NCBI RefSeq assembly: GCF_030345705.1 | Contig: NZ_JAUASW010000001.1 | Span: 1,426,001-1,490,000, forward strand | Source of the DNA: Pelomonas sp. SE-A7 | GTDB lineage: Bacteria > Pseudomonadota > Gammaproteobacteria > Burkholderiales > Burkholderiaceae_C | Length of the DNA stretch: 64,000 bases | Direction: 5' to 3' | Shown here: one piece after another, positions 48,593 through 55,844 of the stretch | Layout: each line of letters begins with the position of its first letter | How positions within the stretch are numbered: the stretch's first letter is position 1 | The notes under the pieces: model-generated | The model's database searches: none | What the model saw: only the letters and a program-made list of their open reading frames with translations | What the model was told of the DNA's origin: nothing | Made by a program: the position numbers and the translations under genes

Positions 48593-49009
48593 ATGAAGTT
48601 CAGACATAGGCGCGCCGAGGAGCCGGAGATCAACCTGATCCCCTTCATCGACGTGCTGCTGGTGATCCTGATCTTCCTGATGCTGTCGACCACCTACAGC
48701 AAGTTCACCGAGCTGCAGGTCAATCTGCCGACGGCCAATGCCGAGAAGCTCAAGGACAGGCCGACCGAGATCATCGTGGCCGTGGCGGCTGACGGCCGCT
48801 ATGCGATCAACAAGCAGTTGGTCGACGGCCGAACACCCGACCTGCTGGCCGCCGCACTGCGCGCTGCGGCCAATGGCAACAGCGAGGCGGTGGTGATCGT
48901 CTCGGCCGATGCTGCCGCCGCCCACCAGTCGGTGATCAACGTGATGGATGGCGCCCGCCGCGCCGGCCTCAACCGGCTGAGCTTCGCCACCCAGGGCAAC
49001 AACCAGTGA
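48593..49009 (+). CDS. ExbD/TolR biopolymer transport protein
   Basis: The 138-residue protein has a short cytoplasmic N-terminus (EEPEINLIPFIDVLLVILIFLMLSTTY), one membrane helix with the conserved Asp of FIDVLLV that carries protons, and a periplasmic domain ending NRLSFATQGNNQ. It is the partner of the preceding ExbB. It ends with TGA overlapping the GTG start of lpxK, so translation is coupled into lipid A synthesis. Confidence 0.93.
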   Translation: MKFRHRRAEEPEINLIPFIDVLLVILIFLMLSTTYSKFTELQVNLPTANAEKLKDRPTEIIVAVAADGRYAINKQLVDGRTPDLLAAALRAAANGNSEAVVIVSADAAAAHQSVINVMDGARRAGLNRLSFATQGNNQ

Positions 49010-50037
49010 GCCTGGAAGCGCGGCTGCAACGCGCCTGGCAAAAGGGCGGGCTGCTGTCGCTGCTGTTGCTGCCGGTGGCCTGGGTCTACAGCGCCTTGCT
49101 TGCCCTCCGCAAGCTGCTCTATCGCCTGGGCCTGAAGAAGGTCGAGGCACTGCCGGTGCCCGTCGTCGTCGTCGGCAACTGGATAGTCGGCGGAGCAGGC
49201 AAGACACCGACCACACTGGCGCTCTTGCAACTGCTGCAGCGGCAAGGCCTGCGTGCCGGCGTGATCTCGCGCGGCTATGGCCGCAGCGACGACTCACAGG
49301 TGTGCATCGTTCAATGCAACAGCCTGGCCAGCGAAGTCGGCGACGAACCGCTGCTGATCCATTTGCGCAGCGGCGTGCCGGTGGCCGTGGGCCGAGACCG
49401 GGTGGCCGCGGCGCGAGCGCTATTGCAAGCCCATCCCGAGATCCAGCTGCTGGTCAGCGACGACGGCCTGCAGCATTGGCGTTTGCCACGCGCGCTTTCC
49501 ATCCTTGTCTTCGATGAGCGCGGCACAGGCAATGGCCGCCTGCTGCCCGCCGGCCCGCTGCGCCAGCCGGCCAGCCGCAAACTACCGCCCGACAGCCTGG
49601 TGCTCTACAACGCCCCGGCGCCGACCACCGCCCTGCCCGGCCACCTCGCCGCGCGAGCACTGGCCGGCGCGGTTAGCCTGCAGGACTGGTGGCAGGGTCG
49701 ACCCGCCGAACACGCGGCACTGCAGGCGCTGCGGGGTACGCCTGTGCTGGCCCTGGCGGGCACGGCTCGCCCTCAGCGTTTCTTCGACATGCTGCAGACC
49801 CAGGGCTTGAGCCTCACCGGCACCCTATCCCTGCCCGACCATGCCGACTTCAGCCCCCTGCCCTGGCCGGCAGACACCGCCGACCTGGTGCTGACCGAGA
49901 AGGACGCGGTCAAGCTGCGGCCCGAGGCCGTGGGCAGCACGCGGGTCTGGGTGGTGGCGCTAGACTTCCGACCCGATCCTGCGTTCGAGCAAGCCCTGCT
50001 GGAACGCCTCAAGCCCCTGATTGCCTCCCATGGATAA
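49006..50037 (+). CDS. lpxK: Tetraacyldisaccharide 4'-kinase
   Basis: The 343-residue inner-membrane-associated kinase phosphorylates the 4' position of the lipid A precursor. It has an N-terminal membrane helix (about residues 15-35), the Walker A GGAGKTPTT, the RGYGRS block, DEPLLIHLRSGVPVAVGRDRV and SDDGLQHWRL, and the C-terminal HADFSPLPW and LTEKDAVKL. The start is the GTG at 49006 overlapping the exbD stop; no ATG competes. Its end overlaps the Trm112 ATG by eight bases. Confidence 0.96.
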   Translation: MSLEARLQRAWQKGGLLSLLLLPVAWVYSALLALRKLLYRLGLKKVEALPVPVVVVGNWIVGGAGKTPTTLALLQLLQRQGLRAGVISRGYGRSDDSQVCIVQCNSLASEVGDEPLLIHLRSGVPVAVGRDRVAAARALLQAHPEIQLLVSDDGLQHWRLPRALSILVFDERGTGNGRLLPAGPLRQPASRKLPPDSLVLYNAPAPTTALPGHLAARALAGAVSLQDWWQGRPAEHAALQALRGTPVLALAGTARPQRFFDMLQTQGLSLTGTLSLPDHADFSPLPWPADTADLVLTEKDAVKLRPEAVGSTRVWVVALDFRPDPAFEQALLERLKPLIASHG

Positions 50038-50239
50038 CCGACTGCTGGAACTGCTGGTCTGCCCGCTCTGCAAGGGCCCGCTGACCCTGCACCGCAAGGA
50101 CGAGCAGCGCGAGCTCGTCTGCCACGCCGATCGACTCGCCTTCCCGGTGCGCGACGATATTCCCGTGATGCTGGAGAACGAGGCCCGCGCGGTCGATGCC
50201 GCCGAACTCGAAGGCATGAACGGCGGCGCGCCGCGATGA
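50030..50239 (+). CDS. Trm112-family protein (YcaR-like)
   Basis: The 69-residue protein starts MDNRLLELLVCPLCKGPL with the CPLC metal motif and continues LVCHADRLAFPVRDDIPVML, the Trm112/UPF0434 pattern. Bacterial members are thought to help methyltransferases or other partners. An in-frame TTG nine bases earlier is unlikely to be used. It sits between lpxK and kdsB, as in E. coli, with four-base overlap into kdsB. Confidence 0.93.
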   Translation: MDNRLLELLVCPLCKGPLTLHRKDEQRELVCHADRLAFPVRDDIPVMLENEARAVDAAELEGMNGGAPR

Positions 50240-50991
50240 GCTTCACCGTCATCGTCCCGGCTCGACTGGCTTCCACCCGGCTGCCGAACAAGCCCCTGGT
50301 CGACATAGGCGGCCTGCCGATGATCGTGCGCGTGGCGCGGCGCGCTGGACTGTCGCAAGCCGCGCGAGTGGTCGTGGCCACCGATGCTCCATCCGTGCTG
50401 GAAGCCTGTGCGGCCCATGGCGTGCAGGCCATCGCCACGCGAGCCGACCATCCGTCGGGCAGTGATCGCCTCGCCGAAGCCTGCGAGATCCTCGGTCTCG
50501 ACGGTCAGGATCTGGTGGTCAATGTGCAGGGCGACGAGCCGCTGATCGCGCCCGCCATGATCGACGCCTGCGCAGCGCAGCTGCAGAGCCGTCCCGACTG
50601 CGTGATGAGCACGGTCGCCCATGCGCTGGACGAGGCGGCCGAGTTCGCCAATCCGAATGTGGTCAAGCTGGTGACGGACGCCCGTGGCACGGCCCTGTAC
50701 TTTTCGCGCGCCCCGATTCCCTGGTGGCGCGATGCTCCGCAGGCGCCAGGACCGTTGCCGGGCACGGCGCTGCGTCATGTCGGCCTGTACGCCTATCACG
50801 CGGGCTTTCTGCGCCGCTTCCCGACGCTGCAGGCCAGTCCGCTGGAACGCATCGAATCGCTGGAGCAGCTGCGGGTGCTCTGGCACGGCGAGAAGATCGC
50901 CGTCCACCTCAGCGACGAGCGTCCCGGACCGGGCGTCGACACGCCCGAAGACCTGGAACGAGTACGGGCGCTGATCGCCTCCGGCGCCTGA
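50236..50991 (+). CDS. kdsB: 3-deoxy-manno-octulosonate cytidylyltransferase
   Basis: The 251-residue enzyme activates KDO with CTP for attachment to lipid A. It has VIVPARLASTRLPNKPLVDIGG (nucleotide-binding loop), VVATDAPSVLEAC, NVQGDEPLI and YFSRAPIPWWRD, then GLYAYHAGFLRRFPTL and PGPGVDTPEDLERV. The ATG overlaps the Trm112 stop by four bases. It completes the lpxK-Trm112-kdsB cluster for the LPS inner core. Confidence 0.97.
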   Translation: MSFTVIVPARLASTRLPNKPLVDIGGLPMIVRVARRAGLSQAARVVVATDAPSVLEACAAHGVQAIATRADHPSGSDRLAEACEILGLDGQDLVVNVQGDEPLIAPAMIDACAAQLQSRPDCVMSTVAHALDEAAEFANPNVVKLVTDARGTALYFSRAPIPWWRDAPQAPGPLPGTALRHVGLYAYHAGFLRRFPTLQASPLERIESLEQLRVLWHGEKIAVHLSDERPGPGVDTPEDLERVRALIASGA

Positions 50992-51115
50992 AACAACGCG
51001 GTTTCAGGCCCACGTCAATCGGGGTGCGCGTCAGCTTGGCGCAGGACAGCGCGTGCTATCCTCGCGCGCAGTTTGCCTGGGCGCGCGCGCCCTTCATGAG
51101 TATTTAGGAGACCCC

Positions 51116-51769
51116 GTGCGACTGATTCTTCTGGGCGCCCCCGGCGCCGGCAAAGGCACCCAGGCTGCCTTCATCTGCCAAAAGTTCGGAATTCCGCAGA
51201 TTTCCACCGGCGACATGCTGCGCGCCGCGGTCAAGGCCGGCACACCGCTGGGCCTTCAGGCCGATGCCGTGATGAAGTCCGGCGGTCTGGTCAGCGACGA
51301 TCTAATCATCAGCCTGGTCAAGGAACGTATCGCCCAGGCCGACTGCGCCAACGGCTTCCTGTTCGACGGCTTCCCCCGAACCATTCCGCAGGCCGATGCC
51401 ATGAAGGCCGCTGGCGTGAAGCTGGACTTCGTGCTCGAGATCGACGTGCCCTTCGAGGCCATCATCGAGCGCATGAGCGGCCGCCGCTCGCACCCGGGCT
51501 CGGGCCGCACCTACCACGTCAAGTTCAATCCGCCCAAGGTCGAAGGCAAGGATGACCAGACCGGCGAAGACCTGGTCCAGCGCGACGACGACAAGGAAGA
51601 GACCGTTCGCAAGCGCCTGGATGTCTACTCGGCCCAGACCCGCCCGCTGGTCGACTACTACTCCGGCTGGGCCGCTTCGGGCGATGCCCAGGCCCCCAAG
51701 TACCGCCGCATCGAAGGCATTGGCACGGTGGACGAGATCACCGGCCGCGCGCTGGCTGCGCTGAGCTGA
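51116..51769 (+). CDS. adk: Adenylate kinase
   Basis: The GTG at 51116, eight bases after AGGAG, gives 217 residues and starts directly on the core strand VRLILLGAPGAGKGTQA (P-loop). Further landmarks are the AMP-binding STGDMLRAAVKAGTPLG and NGFLFDGFPRTIPQA blocks, and the LID domain from RRSHPGSGRTYHVKFNPPKVEG to ETVRKRL, which lacks the zinc cysteines. It interconverts AMP, ADP and ATP. A strong terminator follows. Confidence 0.97.
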   Translation: MRLILLGAPGAGKGTQAAFICQKFGIPQISTGDMLRAAVKAGTPLGLQADAVMKSGGLVSDDLIISLVKERIAQADCANGFLFDGFPRTIPQADAMKAAGVKLDFVLEIDVPFEAIIERMSGRRSHPGSGRTYHVKFNPPKVEGKDDQTGEDLVQRDDDKEETVRKRLDVYSAQTRPLVDYYSGWAASGDAQAPKYRRIEGIGTVDEITGRALAALS

Positions 51770-51789
51770 GCTCGAACACCCGGAATCAC

Positions 51790-51815
51790 AGGCCGCCTTC
51801 CGGCGGCCTTTTGTT
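51790..51815 (+). terminator. Rho-independent terminator of adk
   Basis: AGGCCGCC and GGCGGCCT form a perfect 8-bp stem around a TTCC loop, followed by TTTGTTT, 20 bases past the adk stop. Confidence 0.88.
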
Positions 51816-51825
51816 TGAACCACAA

Positions 51826-51841
51826 TTGACGTTTACGTCAA
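51826..51841. promoter_or_regulatory. Perfect 16-bp palindrome upstream of the SDR gene
   Basis: TTGACG-TTTA-CGTCAA lies 15 bases before the SDR start codon, and a further ACGTAA follows it, giving overlapping half-sites. It resembles operators of MerR-family regulators such as LiuR that control acyl-CoA and branched-chain amino acid catabolism. The regulator named is inference. Confidence 0.6.
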
Positions 51842-51855
51842 CGTAAGGAGACACC

Positions 51856-52614
51856 ATGGACATCGCAGGCAAAGTATTCATCGTCACCGGCGGGGCCTCG
51901 GGCCTCGGCGAGGGCACGGCGCGCATGCTGGCGCGCGAAGGCGCAAAGGTTGTGATCGCCGACCTGCAGGCCGAGCGCGGCGAGGTCGTGGCCCAGGAAA
52001 TCGGCGGCGCCTTCGTGCGCTGCGACGTGAGCCAGGAGGCCGACGGCCAGGCCGCGGTGGCCAAGGCCGTGTCCATGGGCAAGCTGATGGGCCTGGTCAA
52101 CTGCGCCGGCATTGCCCCGGCCGTCAAGACGGTCGGCAAGGACGGCGCCCATCCGCTGGCCACCTTCAACAAGGTGATCACGGTCAACCTGATCGGCAGC
52201 TTCAACATGATCCGCCTGGCCGCCGAGGCGATGGCCAAGAACGAACCGGAAAGCACCGGCGAGCGCGGCGTGCTGATCTCGACCGCCTCGGTCGCCGCCT
52301 ATGACGGCCAGATCGGCCAGGCCGCCTATGCGGCCTCCAAGGGTGGCGTGGTCGGCATGACGCTGCCCATCGCCCGCGATCTGGCCCGCAACGGCATCCG
52401 CAACATGACCATCGCCCCCGGCATCTTCGGTACGCCGATGCTGTTCGGCATGCCCAAGGAAGTGCAGGACGCCCTGGCCGCCAACGTGCCCTTCCCCTCG
52501 CGACTGGGTACGCCGGAAGACTATGCCAAGCTGGTCCACCAGATCGTCACCAACGACATGCTCAACGGCGAAGTGATCCGCCTGGACGGCGCGATCCGCC
52601 TGGCGCCGAAATGA
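51856..52614 (+). CDS. SDR family dehydrogenase, 3-hydroxyacyl-CoA dehydrogenase type
   Basis: The 252-residue SDR has VTGGASGLGEGTARMLAREGAKVVIADLQ (NAD-binding), NCAGIAPA, the catalytic Ser in LISTASVAAYDGQIGQAAYAASKGGVVGMTLPIARDLA with the Tyr/Lys pair, and GIFGTPMLFGMPKEVQDALAANVPFPSRLG near the end. This closing region and VNLIGSFNMIRLA match the type 2 3-hydroxyacyl-CoA (HSD10-like) dehydrogenases used in fatty acid and isoleucine oxidation. It is a single-gene unit between two terminators. Confidence 0.9.
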   Translation: MDIAGKVFIVTGGASGLGEGTARMLAREGAKVVIADLQAERGEVVAQEIGGAFVRCDVSQEADGQAAVAKAVSMGKLMGLVNCAGIAPAVKTVGKDGAHPLATFNKVITVNLIGSFNMIRLAAEAMAKNEPESTGERGVLISTASVAAYDGQIGQAAYAASKGGVVGMTLPIARDLARNGIRNMTIAPGIFGTPMLFGMPKEVQDALAANVPFPSRLGTPEDYAKLVHQIVTNDMLNGEVIRLDGAIRLAPK

Positions 52615-52642
52615 GCAGATGCGGCGCTGACGGCAATTGAAG

Positions 52643-52667
52643 ACGGGCCCCGCGGGGCCCGTTTTTC
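52643..52667 (+). terminator. Rho-independent terminator of the SDR gene
   Basis: ACGGGCCCCG and CGGGGCCCGT form a perfect inverted repeat followed by a run of T, 29 bases after the SDR stop. Confidence 0.88.
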
Positions 52668-52697
52668 TGGTTGGCAGCTTGTGCCAAGGTACGAAGC

Positions 52698-53942
52698 TTA
52701 CTTCGAGCTGCGGGCCTTGACCTGCCACAGACGAGCCAGTTCGCCAGCAGCGTTGTTGCCCTTGGCAGCATGGTTCCAGGCCGACTGGGCCTTGGCCGTA
52801 TCGCCACCGTTGTAGTAGGCCAGGCCGAGGTACAGGTAGGCATCGTCGGTGCTCTTGACACCCTTTTCGATTGCCGCCTTGATCAGCTGTGTGCCCTTGA
52901 GCGTGTCGCCACGGAAGGCAGTGGCCAGGCCCAGCGAGACCAGGGGCGTGCCGTCCTTGGATTCGGCAGCCACCTTCTCGGCTTCGGCAGCGCCGGCCTT
53001 GGCGTCATTGATCTTCTTGACCAGCAGATCGGCCAGGCGCTTGTGGCGGGCGCCTTCGGTACCCTGGCCCAGCACGCCGGCAGCGATGCCCTTGTCGACG
53101 ATCTTCTTGCCTTCATCCGGGTAGCCGGCCTGGGCGGCCAGCTGGGCCATTTCCATGTAGTCGTCAGCCTTGCGGATGTTGTCCGTGACCAGCTTGAGGC
53201 GGTAGACGTCCAACGTGTACTTGTCCGAGAAGTACTTCTTCTGCGTCAAGCCACCGAGAACCTGGGTCCAAAGGTCCGGGCTGGGATAGAAGTTGAGCAG
53301 CTTTTCAGTGATACGGGCTTCGGCATTGCCATCGCGCTGCTTCTGGGCTGCGTACAGGGCGTTGCCAAGCTTCTCCTTGGTGGGAGCACGACCCGCCTTT
53401 TCGTCCGCAGCGATGTCGGCCATCAGGTCCTTGAGCACCGCGGCCATGTCGCCGGACTTGAACTGGGCGGCCATCTGGATCTGCTTGGCCGAAGGCGAAT
53501 TGCCACCAGCTGCGAAGAAGCGGTTGATCCACTCGAGGGCCTTGGCCGAGTTGTTGGCGCGCAGGTAGATGTTGGCGATCGCCTCCGTGTACTGGAGCTG
53601 CTGGGCTCCGGACAGTCGTGGCTTGATCACTTCAAAGGCATGCGCCATCGCTTCGCCCTCACCCGCCTGCTGAGCGGCCGAGAAGCGAGTGCCTTCGATT
53701 GCATTGTTTTCCGCCGCGGTGCGCGAGCCGATGGCGTCGGCCTCGCGCAGCTTGGCGAGGGCTTCCTTGGACTTGTTGGCCTTCAACAGGGCCTGTGCAT
53801 CCTTCAGCACCTTGCCAACTTCGGGGCGCACGCTGTCAGCCTGCGCATGGGCCTGCACAAAGCCCAGACCGCCCTCGGGCGTAGCGCCGATCACGAAGGC
53901 GGCGGCACCGACGGCGGCGGCGGCCAGAGTCTTCAGTTTCAT
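52698..53942 (-). CDS. Secreted helical-repeat (TPR-like) protein linked to the tonB operon
   Basis: The 414-residue protein has a signal peptide (residues 1 to about 34, ending AHAQA) and a chain of degenerate helical repeats. These include VLKDAQALLKANKSKEALAKLREADAIG, IANIYLRANNSAKALEWINRFF, MEMAQLAAQAGYPDEGKKIVDKGIAAGVLG and a clearer TPR at the end (DDAYLYLGLAYYNGGDTAKAQSAWNHAA). I do not know its function. Its ATG follows AGGAGAGAG and lies downstream of tonB-exbB-exbD-exbD, separated from the last exbD by a terminator. A role in TonB-dependent envelope transport is inference. Confidence 0.75.
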   Translation of the reverse strand: MKLKTLAAAAVGAAAFVIGATPEGGLGFVQAHAQADSVRPEVGKVLKDAQALLKANKSKEALAKLREADAIGSRTAAENNAIEGTRFSAAQQAGEGEAMAHAFEVIKPRLSGAQQLQYTEAIANIYLRANNSAKALEWINRFFAAGGNSPSAKQIQMAAQFKSGDMAAVLKDLMADIAADEKAGRAPTKEKLGNALYAAQKQRDGNAEARITEKLLNFYPSPDLWTQVLGGLTQKKYFSDKYTLDVYRLKLVTDNIRKADDYMEMAQLAAQAGYPDEGKKIVDKGIAAGVLGQGTEGARHKRLADLLVKKINDAKAGAAEAEKVAAESKDGTPLVSLGLATAFRGDTLKGTQLIKAAIEKGVKSTDDAYLYLGLAYYNGGDTAKAQSAWNHAAKGNNAAGELARLWQVKARSSK

Positions 53943-53959
53943 GTTTTCTCTCTCCTAAG

Positions 53960-53992
53960 AAAAAAACGCGCGGCCCTCGCGGACAGCGCGTT
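53960..53992 (-). terminator. Terminator between exbD2 and the TPR gene
   Basis: AACGCGC and GCGCGTT form a 7-bp stem with a 14-base loop (with CC/GG pairs inside) and run into TTTTTTT on the minus strand. It sits 21 bases past the exbD2 stop and 18 before the TPR ATG. Confidence 0.75.
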
Positions 53993-54012
53993 CATCATGG
54001 CTTGTCAGGCGA

Positions 54013-54450
54013 TCACTTGGCGAACTGTTCGTTGCCAACCATGCCCATCTTGGTCAGGCCATGGCGCTGCACCGAGGCCATCACGGCAGCCACCACACCG
54101 TACTCCACCAGCTTGTTCGGCTTGATGTGGATTTCGGCCTGATCAGCCACCGACATCTGTGCCTGCTCGCCGAGGCGGGCATTGAGCTCAGCCATGCTGG
54201 CCACCGGCACGCCGTTCCAGCTGACGACGCCGTCGAAGTCGATGAACAACTCGACCACCGTCGGCTCCTTCGGAGGCTGCTGGTTGCTCGGCGGCGGCAT
54301 GTCCAGGTTGACCGAGTGCAGCTGGATCGGGATGGTGATGATCAGCATCACCAGCAGCACCAGCATCACGTCAATCAGGGGCGTCGTGTTGACGTCCATC
54401 ATGACTTCGGGCTCGTCGCTGCCCGAAGAGCTACCTACATTCATTCCCAT
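54013..54450 (-). CDS. ExbD biopolymer transport protein (second copy)
   Basis: The 145-residue protein has the ExbD helix NTTPLIDVMLVLLVMLIITIP with the proton-carrying Asp (about residue 27) and a periplasmic domain ending LTKMGMVGNEQFAK. It starts MGMNVGSSSGSDEPEVM, nearly the same as the upstream exbD, so the two arose by duplication. Two ExbD proteins in one motor recall the exbD1-exbD2 pair of xanthomonads. It is followed by a terminator. Confidence 0.95.
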   Translation of the reverse strand: MGMNVGSSSGSDEPEVMMDVNTTPLIDVMLVLLVMLIITIPIQLHSVNLDMPPPSNQQPPKEPTVVELFIDFDGVVSWNGVPVASMAELNARLGEQAQMSVADQAEIHIKPNKLVEYGVVAAVMASVQRHGLTKMGMVGNEQFAK

Positions 54451-54465
54451 GCTTGGCTCCTAGCT

Positions 54466-54891
54466 TCAGTTGCGAGCCGGAGGCTCGGTGACGAAGCTGA
54501 TCTTCATGATGCCTGCGCGCTGGCAGGCATAGATGACCTTGCCAACCGACTCGTAACGCGACCGGTCGTCACCGCGGATGTGGACTTCGGGCTGAGGATT
54601 CAGCACCGACTTTTCCTTCAGGCGGGTGACCAGTGCTTCCATGTCGGGCACCAGGGCAGTGTTCCAGTAGACGTCGCCGTCCTTGGTCACTGCGATTTCA
54701 ATGTTCTCCGGCTTGGTGACACGGACGATGTTCGTCTCTTTGGGCAGAGACAGGTTCACCGATTGCGTCACCACCGGGATGGTGATGAGGAAGATGATCA
54801 GGAGCACCAACATCACGTCCACGAGGGGCGTGGTGTTGATGGTCGAAACCACCTCATCATCGCCGGAAGAGGATCCGACGTTCATTCCCAT
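54466..54891 (-). CDS. ExbD biopolymer transport protein (first copy)
   Basis: The 141-residue protein starts MGMNVGSSSGDDEVVST and has the helix NTTPLVDVMLVLLIIFLITIPVV with the conserved Asp. The periplasmic domain differs from its neighbour (KETNIVRVTKPENIEIAVTKDGDVYW). It is 24 bases after exbB on the minus strand and 15 bases before the second exbD. It likely forms the stator with ExbB. Confidence 0.95.
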   Translation of the reverse strand: MGMNVGSSSGDDEVVSTINTTPLVDVMLVLLIIFLITIPVVTQSVNLSLPKETNIVRVTKPENIEIAVTKDGDVYWNTALVPDMEALVTRLKEKSVLNPQPEVHIRGDDRSRYESVGKVIYACQRAGIMKISFVTEPPARN

Positions 54892-54915
54892 GATGAGTTC
54901 TCCGGGAAGCGGGGA

Positions 54916-55734
54916 TTAACGCTTGGCGCGGTTGCCCATCAGGACGCCGTGCAGGTCAGCGGCGAAGGCGCGCACTTGAGCCATCACAGCCTTGTTGCGG
55001 TTGACCAGCCAGTTGTAGCCCAGCACGGCCGGAACGGCGACGCCCAGACCGATGGCGGTCATGATCAGTGCTTCACCCACCGGGCCTGCGACCTTGTCGA
55101 TCGAAGCTTGGCCGGCCACGCCGATGGCGGTCAGTGCTTGCAGAATGCCCCACACCGTACCGAACAGGCCGATGAACGGCGAGGTCGAACCGACGGTAGC
55201 CAGGAAGCCCAGGCCCGAACCGACGCGGCTGTTGACTTCACCCACGGCGCGCTCGACGTTCATCGTGACCCAGCTGCTGTGGTCGATGTTCTCGGTCAGG
55301 GCGCCTTCATGGTGCTCAGAAGCCTCGATGGCCGAAGCAGCGATGAAGCGGAAAGCGCCGGTGTCCTTCAGACCCTTGACGCCGTCAGCCAGGCTGGCCT
55401 TCTTGAAGAACGTGGCGCGCACTTCCTTGGCTTCGTTGGCCAGCTTTTGCGTGTCCCACAGCTTGGTGATCAGGATGTACCAGCTGCCCATCGACATGAT
55501 GGCCAGCAGGAACAGCACGCCCTTGGACACGGCATCGCCGTGCGACAGCATGTGGCCCAGGCCGTAGGGGTTCTCTTCGCTCTTCGGAGCAGCGGCAGCG
55601 GCCGGAGCAGCTTCGGTGGTCGTCGGGGCAGCGGAGGCTGCGTCGGCAGCTTGAGCGAAGGAAGCTTGCGAAGACAGCGCCAGGGTCGCGGCCATTGCAA
55701 CGGCGGCCAGGAAGCCGGAGATACGAGAGATCAT
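54916..55734 (-). CDS. exbB: ExbB-type proton channel protein of the tonB operon
   Basis: The 272-residue ExbB has an N-terminal signal-like helix (about residues 8-27), an Ala/Pro-rich stretch (AQAADAASAAPTTTEAAPAAAAAP), then a membrane helix near GVLFLLAIMSMGSWYILITKLW, and the ExbB/TolQ channel region VGSTSPFIGLFGTVWGILQALTAIGVAG and IGEALIMTAIGLGVAVPAVLGYNW. The extended N-terminus is typical of beta-proteobacterial ExbB. It powers TonB-dependent receptors such as that at 14-16 kb. Confidence 0.95.
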   Translation of the reverse strand: MISRISGFLAAVAMAATLALSSQASFAQAADAASAAPTTTEAAPAAAAAPKSEENPYGLGHMLSHGDAVSKGVLFLLAIMSMGSWYILITKLWDTQKLANEAKEVRATFFKKASLADGVKGLKDTGAFRFIAASAIEASEHHEGALTENIDHSSWVTMNVERAVGEVNSRVGSGLGFLATVGSTSPFIGLFGTVWGILQALTAIGVAGQASIDKVAGPVGEALIMTAIGLGVAVPAVLGYNWLVNRNKAVMAQVRAFAADLHGVLMGNRAKR

Positions 55735-55755
55735 GGAGTCAACTCCTAGGAAGAA

Positions 55756-55777
55756 ATCGGATATCGATCGGATATCG
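55756..55777. repeat. Tandem 11-bp repeat upstream of exbB
   Basis: ATCGGATATCG occurs twice head-to-tail, between the tonB stop (55845) and the exbB start (55734), with each unit holding the palindrome GATATC. A GGGGGC/GCCCCC stem (55792-55797 and 55816-55821) without a T-run lies just downstream of tonB in the same gap. Confidence 0.7.
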
Positions 55778-55844
55778 GTTTTGAGGAACGAGGGGGCCGC
55801 TGCTGTTCAGTGGCCGCCCCCGTGCGAGCGATGGGTGACGAGCG

